NCBI GenBank assembly: GCA_933228895.1
Contig: OW121848.1
Coordinates: 140,820,615-140,884,614 of the forward strand
Source of the DNA: Platycnemis pennipes
Taxonomy: Eukaryota; Arthropoda; Insecta; Odonata; Platycnemididae
Direction: 5' to 3'
DNA: 64,000 bases
Shown: positions 48,901-63,900 of the stretch, piece by piece
Position numbering within the stretch: position 1 is the stretch's first letter
How the letters are laid out: each line of letters starts with the position of its first letter
Made by a program: the position numbers and the translations under genes
Notes under the pieces: model-generated
Database searches by the model: none
Told to the model about the DNA's origin: nothing
What the model saw: only the letters and a program-made list of their open reading frames with translations

Positions 48901-51900
48901 GCACATATCCTAATGGTAGAAAAAATTGAATTTGTCGCATCCTTTAAGAAAGAATGCAACAAAAAAAATGTAAACAATTTTGGCTTGTATCTATGATTCC
49001 CCAGCTGGGGAAAATGGTCGGGAAACATTGGACCTCTATAGTCTAGCATCGTATAATCTGACAACTCTATCGTCTGGTACATTTTGAGTAGTTGCAGTTT
49101 TTATTTCATAAATTTTTCTCTACAAAGTGCTGGGTAGTGGTCACACCACAATTGTTTTACTTGTTTACTTGGTTTTATTTAGACTACGACTTAACCCATT
49201 TACGGCCAAGGTCATTATTACACTGAAAATTCAACTTTTTTCTTCATATTCCTTCTCAATATATGCCAGAAAAGAAAATATAAAAAAATTGATGCCGTAA
49301 AAAAATTGTTTATGCAAAAAAAATAATGGTGCGTTTTTGCACCTTTGGCAGTTTTAGAGTTCTTGGGTGCTGAGGTGATAGTAAAATGATAATTTATTTT
49401 GCTATATTTATTTGCATTTATAGTCATAACTTGAGTAATTAAACATTTTATAATAGTTTATATACTTGCTAAGAATGATTACAATAGTTTTGGAAAGCAA
49501 AGTGTTCATAACTGTGGCCTTATTACAAGTGAAAATCAAGAAAAAATTTTGGATGCAGGGGTACGTTTTACGCATGTGAATATTGTGTGAGTTTTGCATT
49601 ACCTGCACCTTCTCCTGTATTTATTTTCTCGAATAGGTGACCTACTTTATCTTTCCTTACGTAGAGTGGTAAGGACAAACGCATTAGCCTACCTATTTTT
49701 GGGTTGTATGACATTCCTGCTCCTTGACCAACATTAGTTTATTACTTTTCATTTGGGTCAGCGCAACTTATGATAAGGTTTTGATGTTGGGCATCCTTAC
49801 TCCTTTCTCCTGTGTGTGTGACGGGTCACTGGCGAATGAGATTCCTCGTAAACCCTTATTGTGTGTGTGAATGTGGTTCACGATGGGGTACTACTCTGTG
49901 ATTGTACAAACCAGAGTGCGTGATTGAGGAAAAAGTCACTGAACCCTGCATGTATGTGTATATGTGAATGAGAATTATGAGGGTGAGTCTGTGTATCGTA
50001 TGCAAACCCCCGTGAATTAGTGCTTGAAAGTCATTATCAATTTTATTATATTTAGTTTTCCTTTTTATTCTATTCAACTTACTATCCCCCACTTTTATTT
50101 TTATCTTGCGGGTATGACGGGTCACTGGCATTGGAGAAATCCTCGTAAACCCTGCTTGTATGTATGATTGAACTCACGAAGGTGACTGTATTTAGTATAC
50201 AAACCTGAGGGAATGTATGAGTCACTATTCCTTTTTATTTTTACCTTGATTCCCGTAATTTTGAGTGTGACGATTGTTTGTAACAATATGAGTGAGTGTG
50301 CGACTATGTCATTTACTGCCACTTAAGTTTCTCTGTACGCTTGATTTTGTTCGAGTGAATGAGAGCTCCCTTACTTTGTATATACTCCTTCCTTCCCCCT
50401 CTCCCCCCTTAAGAATACGGATTTGGGTATATTTTTCTTCATTTGTTATTTGCATACAGCCGTAGAGACGTTCTTTTCATTGTTCAACATACGATGTAAA
50501 CTCAATTTGTGACATATTATTCCCTGTAGCTTTTCGGTATATTTTCCAGGACTTTGTACATACATTGGCCAATTGATAACTAAATAATGGCCACCACCAC
50601 TTCTTTCCCCTGATTTTACTCAGTAGTTCCCATTTGCATTGCTGTGAAGGCCTACTCCGAGGTATCCTACTTATCGTACTTCCCTATCACATGAGACGGG
50701 GGGATAAAAGCCTCCTCTTTCGGCTAAATCTTTTTGCACTTCGTTGTGGAAAAACTGGAACATTATTGCTTGCGACAATGACAACTGTATTATAATTCCA
50801 TTTCACAACAGACATTTAGATTCTGCATCATATACATAATCAAAACATCCACAAGGTCAATAGTCATTGATGTTCTGGCAGATATTATCCAGTACTATTT
50901 CCCTGAACCGTGCTAGTTGCAAAAAATATCAGTTTTTCAAGATAGGCACAAAACAAGGAGAACAAAAAATGTATCAATAAAAATAGTTGATGCGACGGAC
51001 CAGGAATAACTTTCAAGAAATCTGAAACAACCTGAGTTCCCAAACCTCACTGCAGCCCATCAGGGTTTGCCCTTACCCCACCATTTGGAAACACCTGGAA
51101 AAGGTACCCTTCGGAAGAGCAGAGACACCATAACTGAAATCTTAATTGCTCCGAATTATTCTTCAGGTTCTTTTCTCTAGCGGTTTCTGGATCGAGGAAG
51201 GAGAAGATCCTTGTACGTCTTCGCTATGACTGCACACACTCGCGCCGCACCACCACCAACGCGCTAGAAAAAATTTTACGCTACTCTGAAAACCCGGCAT
51301 ATCGCGGAAAGGGTGAGAATAGGGATGAAAATTGAAAAAAATGAATAGGGACAAATTATTTGACAGTGAAATAGGTGTCCTTCTGCGTCTGATATTCTAG
51401 GAATTAGAGTGACCGAGGACTTCTGCGCAGGCTGAATTTCCTAGATGGAGTTGGTCGAGGGAGTCACGGGTCTTTCCTACATTCCCCCATGAACACACCA
51501 CTATACCCAGCTGCTTGGCAGAAGGAGTATCTTCCAAGCATAATATCAGGCAGCTCTGGTAAAAAAACTGCCGTAAAATGTGAGACAACTGCTTACGGTT
51601 TGATATTGATTTTTCATGTGATCATTTCGCTTCATCTATCAAAAATCCAACGCAGTTCTGTTGCATTAGAGAGTACTGTGTAAAAAAAATTGTGTAATCC
51701 TATCATTGTCAGTTTAACTTTAACATTGTATGCATTATAAATAAACTAGATGCCATTACACAATTACATAATGATATACACTGTTATAAGACCACGGTTG
51801 CCAAACTTTCCTTCCAGAACCTATCTGCTGTTATACCCTGCTCTCGCCAAAGGTGCAAAAACGCACCATTATATTCAATAAACAATTTTTTTTATTTAAT

Positions 51901-54900
51901 GGCAAAATAAATTATTATATGAATCAGTATGTGATGTGGGATTATGAGTAAGTACTCTATTTTAGCAACTTCAATTATTCATATGCATGCATTATCATTT
52001 TTATAAAAAAAATTATTTAATAGCCCTTCATTGAACCTGAATATAGTCAAACTTAAAAATCAATAACAAAGGGACATTAGCTAGAATCAAAAATAAAACG
52101 CCTTGAAAAATAAGTTTAGTACCTTATAAAAGAATAAATAAAAGAAAAGGTGGAGAATTCTACATACTGAATTTGTTATTATCTAAAACAAAAATGGTTC
52201 GTTTTCGCACCTTTGGCCGAAAATGGGTTAAAGAAGGCAGGTTCCCTGCTTACCAGCACCAACAGGTGCTGGGAAAGTAAATGTGTAACATAATAGAGGT
52301 GAACGCTGTAAAAGCAAATTCATTCTTTCCAGTGATGGTTTCTGGGACTGTAAAATTTACTGAAATGAGTGCGGAGCGAACACAAAGAAGGTTTCTTCTT
52401 ATCGGCACTGACAGTGTCAACATTGTAGCTGTGTAACTGAATGGAGGTAGACACATTGAAATTGGATTCAGGTTTTCTGGCACAGGATAAATCACCAGCA
52501 ACTCAGACCACCAAAATTACCAGAATGTGAAAATAACTCTTTCGTGCTGGTGGTTAATATTATTTTTATTGATCTTCAGCTGATATCTGGCCATTGTCCT
52601 TTCCATGGTTATTAGAGTCCTCTTCAAATTTATCTCTGCCTCTAATATGACTGCTATTTCATTGACGAAGTGCATAATGCTAATTTTTTCTCCATTGATA
52701 TTCACTCCTGAAGCCTCCTATTTGATTTCATCGATGGCTTTCTCATCAGTATTCATTAAACATTACAGGTAATTCTGAGTTCTCCGCTCTATTCTTTTTG
52801 GAAATAGGAATGATGATGATCTTCTCAAATTCCATGGATATCTCTCCTATTGAGCACATGTCATAAATGGCTTTGTGAAGATGAGTCTTCTTTCCTAAAT
52901 TTTTAATAAGCTTGGCAGGATTATTCTCAATTCCAGAATCTTTATTTATCCACAGGTCCCTTACTGCTGCATCGAATTCTGAATTTAAAGTTGAGGCTCC
53001 CATGTCATCCTTTTTGTCTCCAGTTTCCTCTTTGATTACTTTCATGCTGATATTGTTTCCATTGCTTAACTCCTTCAAATATTGTTTCATCCATGGAGTC
53101 TATAATTCCATGGAGTTTTATAGACTCCATGGTTTCATCTCATCTTCATTTTCAATCAAAAGTTCCTCATTCTTAAATCATATGGTGTTATTATTAAATT
53201 TCCTTCTTTTAAATGTGAATTGTTATAAGTCTATTTTGTGAAAATAAGATTTTTTTCACCTTGAGATAGCAATTGCATTTCATAATCATGAAAACTTCTT
53301 AATGTTGCAAACCACATTATGCATTTGGGATAACCTTTCAGTTGAAACCAGCCAGCCAGTTTGCTTTGTAATAATGAATTTTTGTGATATCAAAGTACAT
53401 ATGTAATATTGAGTTCATATTACATACTTGTAAAGTTTTGCTTGGAATATACCTATGCAAATTAGAGAAGGAGAGTTATGTGTCATAATCCATTTTCAAG
53501 TGTTAAAATTGAATATGTTATTATTTAACGCCCATGAATAGTCTTTTAAGGTGTAGCCAATATGTATATGGATTTAATCAGTAAATTTTTTTCCTTTAAC
53601 CTAAAATTCAACATGTGAATAAACATACTATCAAAAATTCTATTGAACTATTGCTTGATGATATCAGGCTCAACTTTATGAAAATTCATTGTCACAATGA
53701 AAAGTACAAAGGGTTGGGGGTACTGGATGGGGGAGACATAAGGTCAGGGAGTAGGATCTGACCTTAGCTGGGGGAGGTGAGGGATTAACATGGGGATCTG
53801 ATGGGTTCAAATGGGGTTAGGCAGGAAGGACAGCAGGCAATGGCTGACATTTTTTGGTGAGGGTAAAATCTAGGAAGGGGAAACATGTCATAAAAAAATT
53901 ATTGAGTATTACTTTTATTAAAATCATAAGTTATAGGTACTTACTCATAAGTCTATGTCTATGTCATAAGGCATGTCTAGATAATGTACTCACCACTTTC
54001 TGTCCATATAAGTATAACATCAGTGTCATTGATCCTCTTTTATCTGATCATATGGCAATTCTTTTCCAACTACAGATAAAGAATCTCAATCCACATAGGA
54101 AACTTAATACCATGTTTATTAGACCAATCACCTGCTTTGGTATTGAAAATTTTAAATGTTTACTTGCTTCCACCAATTGGACTAGTGTCCTTTCTCATGA
54201 GAATGTGCAGTCCAATTTCTCTGAGTTCTTTCACGTTTTTATTGACTTCTTCAATCAGTCTTTTCCTAGAAAGATAATTCAGTTGCAGCAACATAAAAAA
54301 GCACGTGTACCCTATATTAATCCTGTTATTGAAAATCTTAGGATGCAGGCATTAAATGCTCATCATGAATACCAACAGAAACAAACCGAGGATCTCAAAA
54401 AAGTATATAAAAAACTTAAAAAGGATTACCACTATGCTCTTGTTCAAGCTAGGCGTAAGGCCAATACGGATTTTGTAAATAGTGCCTCTAATAAATGTAA
54501 GGCTGCCTGGACTCTTATCAAAAGTGAAACAAATATGTTAAACAGTTATAGCAGGACCCCAATTGACCCATCAACATTTAACTTCCACTTTATAAATAAT
54601 ATTGACAATTTGCTTGCAAATATAAAAAGTCCAGCAAGTAATGCCGAGACTCTAATCAACAACTATCCTATTGATCACACTAGATTTCAATGGGTCTAGG
54701 TCACATCAAGGGATGTAATTCAAGTTGTTAAAAAATTCAAAAATTCTAAAAGCTGTGACATCAATGGCCTCTCAAATGATGTGATTAAGTCAGTTATACA
54801 CCTTATTTCTCATCCTCTATCATTATTAATCAATGCTTGCTTTCAATCTGGCTATTTCCCAGAGGCACTCAAATTCTCCAAGGTGATACCAGTATTTAAA

Positions 54901-57900
54901 AGAGGCGATAAAACCTTGCCACACAGCTATAGGCCTATCACCAATATCTCAGTAATTGCCAAAAAAATTGAAAATATTGCTTTCGGTCAAATCCTCAAAC
55001 ATTTTGAGAGTCAGAACTTGTTCACTCCCTCTCAGTATGGCTTCCGCCCTGGTAAATCTACTGAACTAGCAGTGGAATCAGTTATTAAACAAATAATTGA
55101 TGCTTACGAAAATAAACAATGTCTGTCCCTTACCTTATGTGACTTAACCTCAGCTTTTGACTGTGTTGACCACTCTATTCTGAAGATGAAACTACAGTAT
55201 TATGGTTTTCAAAACAATGAACTTAGTTTCTTGTCCTCCTATCTATCAGATCGAAAGCAGGCTGTCTACTGTAATGGTGGCCAGTCTAATTTCCTGACTG
55301 TGAAACATGGAGTGCCACAGGGTTCAGTCCTTGGTCCTCTTCTTTTTCTTGTAATTATTAATGATCTTTCATTTAATGTTTCTACTGATAGTGTGATATA
55401 TGCTGACGATACAACCTTTTTACAGAAGTATAATGATCAAAGTGAAATGAGCTCACTTTCTTTGAGAACTTTAACTGAGGCCAACTGCTGGTTTGCGGCC
55501 AGCAGCCTTTTTCTTAATACTGATAAAACTCAACAACTTCTATGCAGTCTAAAAAGTATTGAGATTGACAATGATCCTGTGAAGCTCTTAGGTTTCTATA
55601 TTGATGGAAAACTGACATGGAAAACTCATATTTTAAACATTAGTAAAAAGCTGTCTAGAGCCCTATACTTGCTTCGGAAATTAAAACATTACATAAGTGA
55701 TGACTACTTAAGGTCAGCATACTATGCGTTTTTTCACAGTATAATTACTTATGGTATCAGACTGTGGGGGCATGTTCATGATACTCAATCAATTTTGTTA
55801 TTACAAAAAAAGGCATTACGGATCCTGTGTAGTGCAGGCCCTAGAGAGACATGTCGACCCCTATTCAAGCAAATGCATATTTTGACAATCTATGGCCAGT
55901 ATATACTACAAACTTTATTGCATATTAAACATAACATTCATTCATACTCTTCCAGGTCTCAGATTCATGCACATGACACCAGATCTAAAAATAATTTAGA
56001 AACTGACCATTGTAGGCTAGTAAAGACCTACAATAACTCCGATAACTTGGGTATTAAATTCTTCAACAGGCTTCCATGTAATGCAATTTCAGTCACTAAG
56101 TCTTTAATTTATGTATGGCTCTGTAACAACCCATTGTATTCCATTCAGGAATACTTTGACCTAGAATTTAATAATATTGTATTGTGATTTCTGGGGAGGA
56201 GTTGAGGGGGGGAAGAAATTTTTCTTTTAGCCGGGTGACGCAAGGCTAGAGATGGGCAACTTGGTAATTTACCGCAGTAATTTTCGTAAATTACCATGGT
56301 ATTTTTCGTAAATTACCAACGCCCCTGAAAATTACCCTAATAAACGGTAATTTTGTGACATGGGGGTCATAGACGATGAAACAGGATTCATGAAATGGTA
56401 TTCATGAAAAATTTACGAAAAAATTTACCGTGGGATACCAGCTTAAGGCCTGTTGCAGCCCTTGTGTATTCTAGGATGGTGGTCACATATATGTCAAGAA
56501 TTGGCGAATGGCACAGGAAAAGGAGATTTAAGAGTATGAATACGGTTAAAATTGGTGAGAAGAAGATAAAAGAGAAAGTTAGAGGGCTCTGAAGACACTA
56601 AGAGTACCATACCGTTGGCCACTATTCGGGCACCGTGGCGACCGGTGGGCATAATGCCTTCACTCAAAAAGTTTTTTTTCTTTCTTAAATGAAGTATTAC
56701 TTCTGGCAAACTTTTTTAATTTGTAGCGGAGGTTTGTATCTACAACATATAAGTAAAATGAGCAAAATCGAGGGCATAAGTACATCGTCAAAAATGGATT
56801 TGAAACTTTCAAATTGTTATAAACTTTATAATATTGATTTTATTTTATAATATAGTCCTATATTATAGTTTTCCAATTTAAGGCCTTCAAAATCTGAAGC
56901 TTTAATAGGCTCAGCGTTATACCTTAAAATGTGTAGTAAACTTATGCAAAATTTGAATTTAGCATCGTTGCAATTTCTTGTAAATGATTGTGTGTTTTGC
57001 AAAACGACTTTGGGGTTTTTATTTTCCTATCAAATGGTGACGTTTTGCCAAGTTTAGTCAAAATTGGTCCCCATAAGGGTCATTTTTGCCAATTTTCTGG
57101 TCGAATTGACGTGGAATGACCCATGCATTCTAGGTACCTAAACCTACCTCCTGGTTACAAGTAAAATACAGAATGGATCTGAGGTTTCCATGGCATGTAT
57201 CCGCAGTGGTAATGGCTTTTGGGCATTTATCCAGGTCACAGTGTCCCTTGGTGACCTAGAGATGGGCAACTTGGTAAATTACCGCGGTAATTTTCGTAAA
57301 TTACCGTGGTATTTTTCGTAAATTACCAACGCCCCTGAAAATTACCGTAATAAACGGTAATTTTCAGAAAAGTTCTTTTCCAGAAAATTTCTTCCTCATG
57401 AAGAAACCATTGGAATTGGTAATATTATAAATTAAGGAGCTAAAACGATTTTTTTTACATTGTGTCCATGATTATTTCCAATTAATTCAGAGTAAAATAA
57501 CAAATGCACATTGCGCAGAGGTATGTCTTTGGAACGAAAATTTCTCATAGTGTGACAAAAGAGAGGCAAATTGCGTGTTGCTGCCAACTTTGTCTAAATT
57601 TTTTAATGAATTATTATTGATAAATGTCGTGATATGTTTTATATAAACATCAGCATTTATATCTCAATGCTATTTCATTTCGTTTGGAGTCCTCTGATAA
57701 GGATATGCAGCTCAAAACTTAAAATTACCGGAAAATTACGGTAATTTTCGAAAATTACCATAATTTACCACGGTAATTTACCTCAATTGAAAATTACGGT
57801 ATTTACCCATCTCTATGCAAGGCAATGTTAGGTGCCAGTCGGATCGTCCACCAGGTAGGTCGACGCAACCAAAGAAGATCAGACGATACCCACGTTCTGG

Positions 57901-60900
57901 GTCTAGGGGGTGGGGAGATGGGGGGAAAGAGTGCTGGCTTAGCTCGTCAGAGTTCAACAAGACTCTTTGGGTCAGGGTGAATTCCCTGAACGGACACTGG
58001 ACCGACGGTTGATAACTTTGGAAAAGAAAATGGTGCGAGCTCGCAGTCTTCCTTTCGACTCTTTCACAACGATGTGGGAATGGTAGCACGATGCGAGGAA
58101 AGATTGTTCTGATAACCAGGCTTAACAGTTTAATAATTTATTTGTACCTGAATGAAATAGACATTTGAAACAGATGGAAACAGATGGAAACAATGCAAAG
58201 AGAACTCACCAGAAAACAAAATCCTAATGCTAAGTTACAAATTAACACATAGCATCAATTAAATTAACAATGAACAAAAATCCTTAATCATGACATGGAA
58301 ATCAGTTAAATGAACAATGAGAAAATACCCTTAATCAAGATATGGAAATCAGTTAAATGAACAATGAGCAAAAACCCTTAATCATGACATGGAAATCAGT
58401 TAAATGAACAATGAAAAAAAAACTCTGTTTCGTAATGTCACTTTAGGATGATTGAGTGCAGCTTCGAGAATCTGTACGTACTTCACTTTATTACATTGCG
58501 CATAGGCAATCAACCACACCTGATTAGCGCTTTTGACCAAATTTAATTAACAATAATCTCAAGAAATGTTTCACACACATTCCAAACACACGTACGGGGA
58601 TTAGGAGGTAATGGGGAAGAAGGGTGAACAAAATGATACGGACCGGGTTTACCAATGCACTTTTCTTCTTTAAGGGGGATGGTACAAGGACTTGGCTTTA
58701 GCGATGGTTGTGGCTTTGGCAAGACAGGAACGGTACTTAACATGGCAGGTCGAGACTCTGCTGTTGGGGGAAAGATTTGTGAGCGGTGACACTTTCCGTA
58801 CAGCCAGGTTGCAGATACGGGATGCGGAACCACTTCATGCAAGGGTTGTGACTCCTTCCTTCCTAATCTCATTGATTGCTCAGCCTCTCCCTTCCAACAA
58901 TCTCCAGTTCCAGCCTTTTTTCCTCTTGTCACTCTCGTGCTCGCCTCCATGTCTCCTGCCTCTCGTTTGTCCACTGATTTACTCAAGAGACACTGCCTGA
59001 ACAACCAGCAATCCTCCTCAAAACCAGGGCGGCTGCTCTATTTAAGCTGTTGCCCTTCCAGTGAAAAAGAGGGGGAAGGGAATATGGGGGCGAATGGAAG
59101 GGGGGGGGGAGGGAACTTTCCCACACACTCAGGATTCAGAGACCCACTTGACTGAGGTGACCCCGATACGCGCACTGTGGTGGGTCTGCACACTTAGACT
59201 CCACTAGTCATCTCCTGCTGCACACTCGACGCCACTCACTTTAGGGGAATGGGGGGAGATCACCACTGGTGGAATCCCATCTTCCGGATCTGAAAGAAAG
59301 GGGTTGGGGGAGGGGAGAGGGAACTGGGGGAAACACTCACACTCACATAAAGAGTTGCATTCAACCCATAAAATTGATACCTAAATTTACACGCAAGACA
59401 AGAATGCTCTTCCTTGATCGACTTCCTTCACATGTCGCCACATCCAAATAGTGGTTACACCTCGTCATCCGTCGCGAACTTCATCCCTCTTAGGTGTTTA
59501 TTCAGGGCGAGAAACATGTGGAAATCACTGGGTGTGAGGTCGGGGCTGTACGGAGGGTGCGCGATCACTTTCCACCCAAAGATCGAGATCGAATCCACCC
59601 AAAGATTCGAGATTAGTTCCTGAGTCTGATTAGCCGTATGCGGGCGCGCATTGTCGTGATGAAATGAGACCCCCTTCATCAGCATTCCTGCACGTTTGAC
59701 CTTGATGACGTGCCGAAGCTTTTGCAATGTGTGGCAGTATCTTTCCTTATTGATAGTAGTTCCCCGGGGCATGAAATCCACCAGCAACACTCCCTTTCGG
59801 TCCCAAAACACTATTGCCATGACCTTCCCGGCTGACAGAGTTTGTTTGACCATTTTCGGTTTTGGAGATGTCGGGTGGTGCCATTGTTTAGACTGTTGCT
59901 TCATCTCGGGGGTATAGTGGTGAGCCCATGTTTCATCACCCATTACGATAGAGTCCAAAAAATCATCTCCTTCCTCTTCAAAACGGCGAACAACTTCTTC
60001 CGCGCATTCCATGCGCTGCCTCTTGTGGTCTTCGGTGAGCTGCTTGGGCACCCACCTGGCAGAAACCTTTCGGTAATTCAACTTATCCTTAAAAATTACG
60101 CGAATTCAGTCTCTGCTACACACTCCTCCAAGTTTTTCTTCCAACTCCTTCACCATTACCCGGCGGTTTTTCAGCATTTCCGCCTCCACTGCTTGCACTG
60201 TCTCATCTGAGTGCGATGGCCTGCCACTTCTTTCCTCGTCGTGGACGTTTGCGTGGCCGGAAAGGAACTCGCAGCACCACTTATGAATATTTTTAACATC
60301 TATACATTTTTCACCGTAAACTTCAACCAATTGGCGATGAATGTCAATAGGTGCCACCTTTTTCGGGGTCAAAAATCATATGACAGCCTGAATTTCACAC
60401 CTGGACGGAAACGCGAGGGGAAGCTCCATCGCGGATGGCTGCTATGCCAAGACTGAGCTGTCGACAATGTTTCACGGCGGTCAGAGTGGCAGTAGGGGAA
60501 CCAAGGAACACGGTGGTGTGTCCGGATTGCGCCTAGCACTTCATGCGGCGATGCAACGACTCAGGAGACCTTATTTTTAAGTTTGCCCTCATATATATAT
60601 ATTTTTTTTTTCGTTGATTTAATGCATCTCCCTTACTCAAATTTCACTAAAGGAATGTGTTTATAATGTAATACGTTCTATAAATTGCCCATTATTGTGC
60701 TTATAGTAACAATTAACTGAAAAAAAACATTCTGATGGTATTTGAGTGTTTATTGATGCAAAGTATACATGACACACTTTAAAAACCAGCACACAGGTAC
60801 TTAGTATTTCAATGTGTACAATACACCACCAGTGGCGTGCGGTGGATTAAATATTCAGTGAAGCAGTAGATTTAAACTGGGAGGGGGGCCAACCCCCTTC

Positions 60901-63900
60901 CCGAAAACTGTTTGTAATTTTAGTTCAATGCATTTTTACGCCAAATCGTCATGTCACTGGAAAATTATTTGAAATTTTAGTATCTGAGTTGTGCATATAA
61001 AGAATTTACGAGCCAATGAGAGAGGTGTTGATTTTTAAAGTCTGAATTTGTGTTATGACACAAAACTAACTGCAAAACAATCAAGTTTTAACCATTTGTA
61101 GCAATAATAAAAGAAATTCACTCCAATTTATTAAAATTTTGTTAAATTGGACAAAGCAACTAATAAAGTTAAAACCACTGTTAAACGCCATCTCACACAC
61201 ATATACGTATCAAAATACAAGAATATAACAACCGTGTTGCTATATGAAATATTGAGGAAACAAGGTTACTTTAATTCACCTAATCCTTGATATAATTTTT
61301 ATATTGATAAAAACAACAGTTGCTACTGTGTATTCTGTAAAACAGGCAGTAGGCTTACTTACGTACTCACATGTAAGTTGAATAGCCTATATGTATAGAA
61401 ATTTTTTCTTTGTTACACTAAGATAAAAACTGGAAAATTAATGGGAGACATTTGTGCATAAAAATCTGTATTGAACAATTAAATATCTCAGGACTATATC
61501 GGACAAGAGTAGCTTTAAACAGTAGACCCACCCCTAGGCAAAACCATAATCACACAAAAAATTAAATACAAAACTGACAGATAGATGCCACTATATGAGA
61601 GTAGTCCTAACGAAACTGGAAATCCATTCGTCTATCCTTAGTGGTAAATTTGTTAATAACTTCGTCAAAAAAACTTTCCTTCGATTTCTCTTATGCCAAC
61701 AGTTCACATTTAATAGATATCATACCCAGGTGAGAAAGTCTCTTTTGTCCAGTGGTATTCTTTGAATACGTTTTTATTCATTTTAGTGCCTAAAAGGGCC
61801 TTTCTACTGAAGCCGTAGTCACTGGAATTGTTTACATCAACGCAACCAATAAATTTATTTGGGGAAAGTTTACTTTAGTATGACGTTTGAGCCAAAAAGT
61901 TGACAAAGTTCTATCGGCATCTTCCCTTTGAACTCTTCACCAGAGTAAAATACTATGAGTTCATTTTTTAAGCGTATAGGGTCAAAAATTTTTCCATGTG
62001 TGTTCAACAAGGTTTTCAAAGCAATTTCCGGGAAATCATTTTCGTGCTTGGAGAAATTTTCAGTTGCAAGAAGTCCAACTTTGAGTAATCTTCAAAGCGT
62101 GACTTGAAATGTCCATCTATATTGTCAAAGATCTCGCAGTAGACTCTTCTGTAGTTCGTTTGTCTTCTGTTATTGGGTGGTCCTACCTCCACAACTATTT
62201 CCTCATAATATTTTTCAAAATCGTCACGAAGTTTAACAATACTCAGACAAGTGCTTTCAATTTTCTTTCTACAGTAGACAATATCACTTTACTGGTGCTG
62301 CAGGCCATCGAAATGCACGTCTGTAAAAGCAAAAATGTTATCAAAGACACTAAGGAGAAAAACAATTTGAAAGTCCTCTGTTTACTTACGTATGTACACT
62401 GTGACCATGGCGTCAGAAAGAACCGTGGCTGACAGTGAGACCAGGACCAGCAGGGGCTTTCTGGAACTCGATAGCACGTTATGTAGATGTCGGAAATTCG
62501 TTAGCACACCACTAGGATGAGTTATCGAAAATTCGCGTTCGTACAGCCCGCCAACTTCGCTGAGTGCGGTGAACACAGTAGATATCGGCTGCACTCGGCT
62601 ACAATCGTGTGTTTCCGCCGTCAACTGAAGCTAGCTTCCTCTGCCCTTTGTTACGCTAGCAACCCCTCCCGCTCCCCACTTTCCGCTGCTCGGGAATTGT
62701 CTGCGTGCGCATGCTGTCTACCCAAGCTATGAGCGCACAGCTTCACCGGGATCGCAGTCATAACCGTCTGCCGGCTGCCGTTGTTTTAAGGGATATAATG
62801 AATATCCGTACTATTTAAGGGAGCTTATAATGTCTTTATACTGTTAATTTAGTAGCTTTTAAACAAATAATGAATAAATTGTGCAAATGCAGTTGTACAA
62901 TTTATTCATTGTACAACTGCGTTTTACAATGTGCAGTTGTAGTGCGATGAAGCAACTGAAGCAGTGCTTCATTTGCTTCATCGCACCGCACGCCACTGTA
63001 CACCACACAAACATATGAACAGCACTTGTAATTTGAAAAGTGTGATAAGTATCATAAATTACTGTAGTGTATGAGGGGAGAAGGAATTATGTTTTCAAAA
63101 GTCATTAAAATATGTGTCACGAAAGTTAAAATCTTATAAATGTACCTGTATATAATAGCATTTTGCAAGGCTGGGTGACAGTGAAAAATGTCCATGGTGA
63201 CAAAAGTGAAAAAAGATTAAAATCCAAATATTTTAGATAAAAGTTACAAAACTCAGTTTAATCAATCAATAAAAGAAAATCGATTATAAAACTTAAGATA
63301 TTCAAGTCTTTGACTTCATTTTGGCCCATAAGTCAAGTTTGTATCTTAATTATTTCATATTATAATGAGAAAAAGAAAATTGTTCTACACTAAAATTTTT
63401 AATTTCCCTGTTTAATGCTCCCTATTTAATTCCATTTGAAACATGAAATCCTCTCTGGACTCGATTGATATCTTTATTGAATACTGGTTTGATAAACTTT
63501 ACATCTATATATATGAACAGGAAAAATTAATGATGATAATATTGATCTTTTTTTTAGGTTTTTGATTCTGTTCATAGGAGAGAAGTCACTGACCTCTTCA
63601 AACATTGGAGGCCAACATTTCTTTGCAGGAGAGACCAGATAGAGAAGTCTCTCAATGTAGTCCATCCATGCATAGCCCAGATTTTGAGTTTATGGCATCA
63701 GTATTTCAGGTATTTTCTTGAAGTATGACTATTCTATTTCTTCGTTGGTTTATCGTGGATTTACTGATACAGTGGTACTTTGGTTAACGACGGTAATCCT
63801 TTCCAGGATTATCACCGTTAACCAAAACCTTAGTTATCCAAGGGGCGATTTCTCACAAGTATAATAATGGTAATGGATTAATTCTTTCCGGCTCCACCCC

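Noticed and set aside
58543..59004. 153-codon minus-strand open frame in GC-rich DNA
   Set aside because: No recognisable domain, overlapping frames on the other strand of similar length, and GC-rich composition that favours chance open frames.
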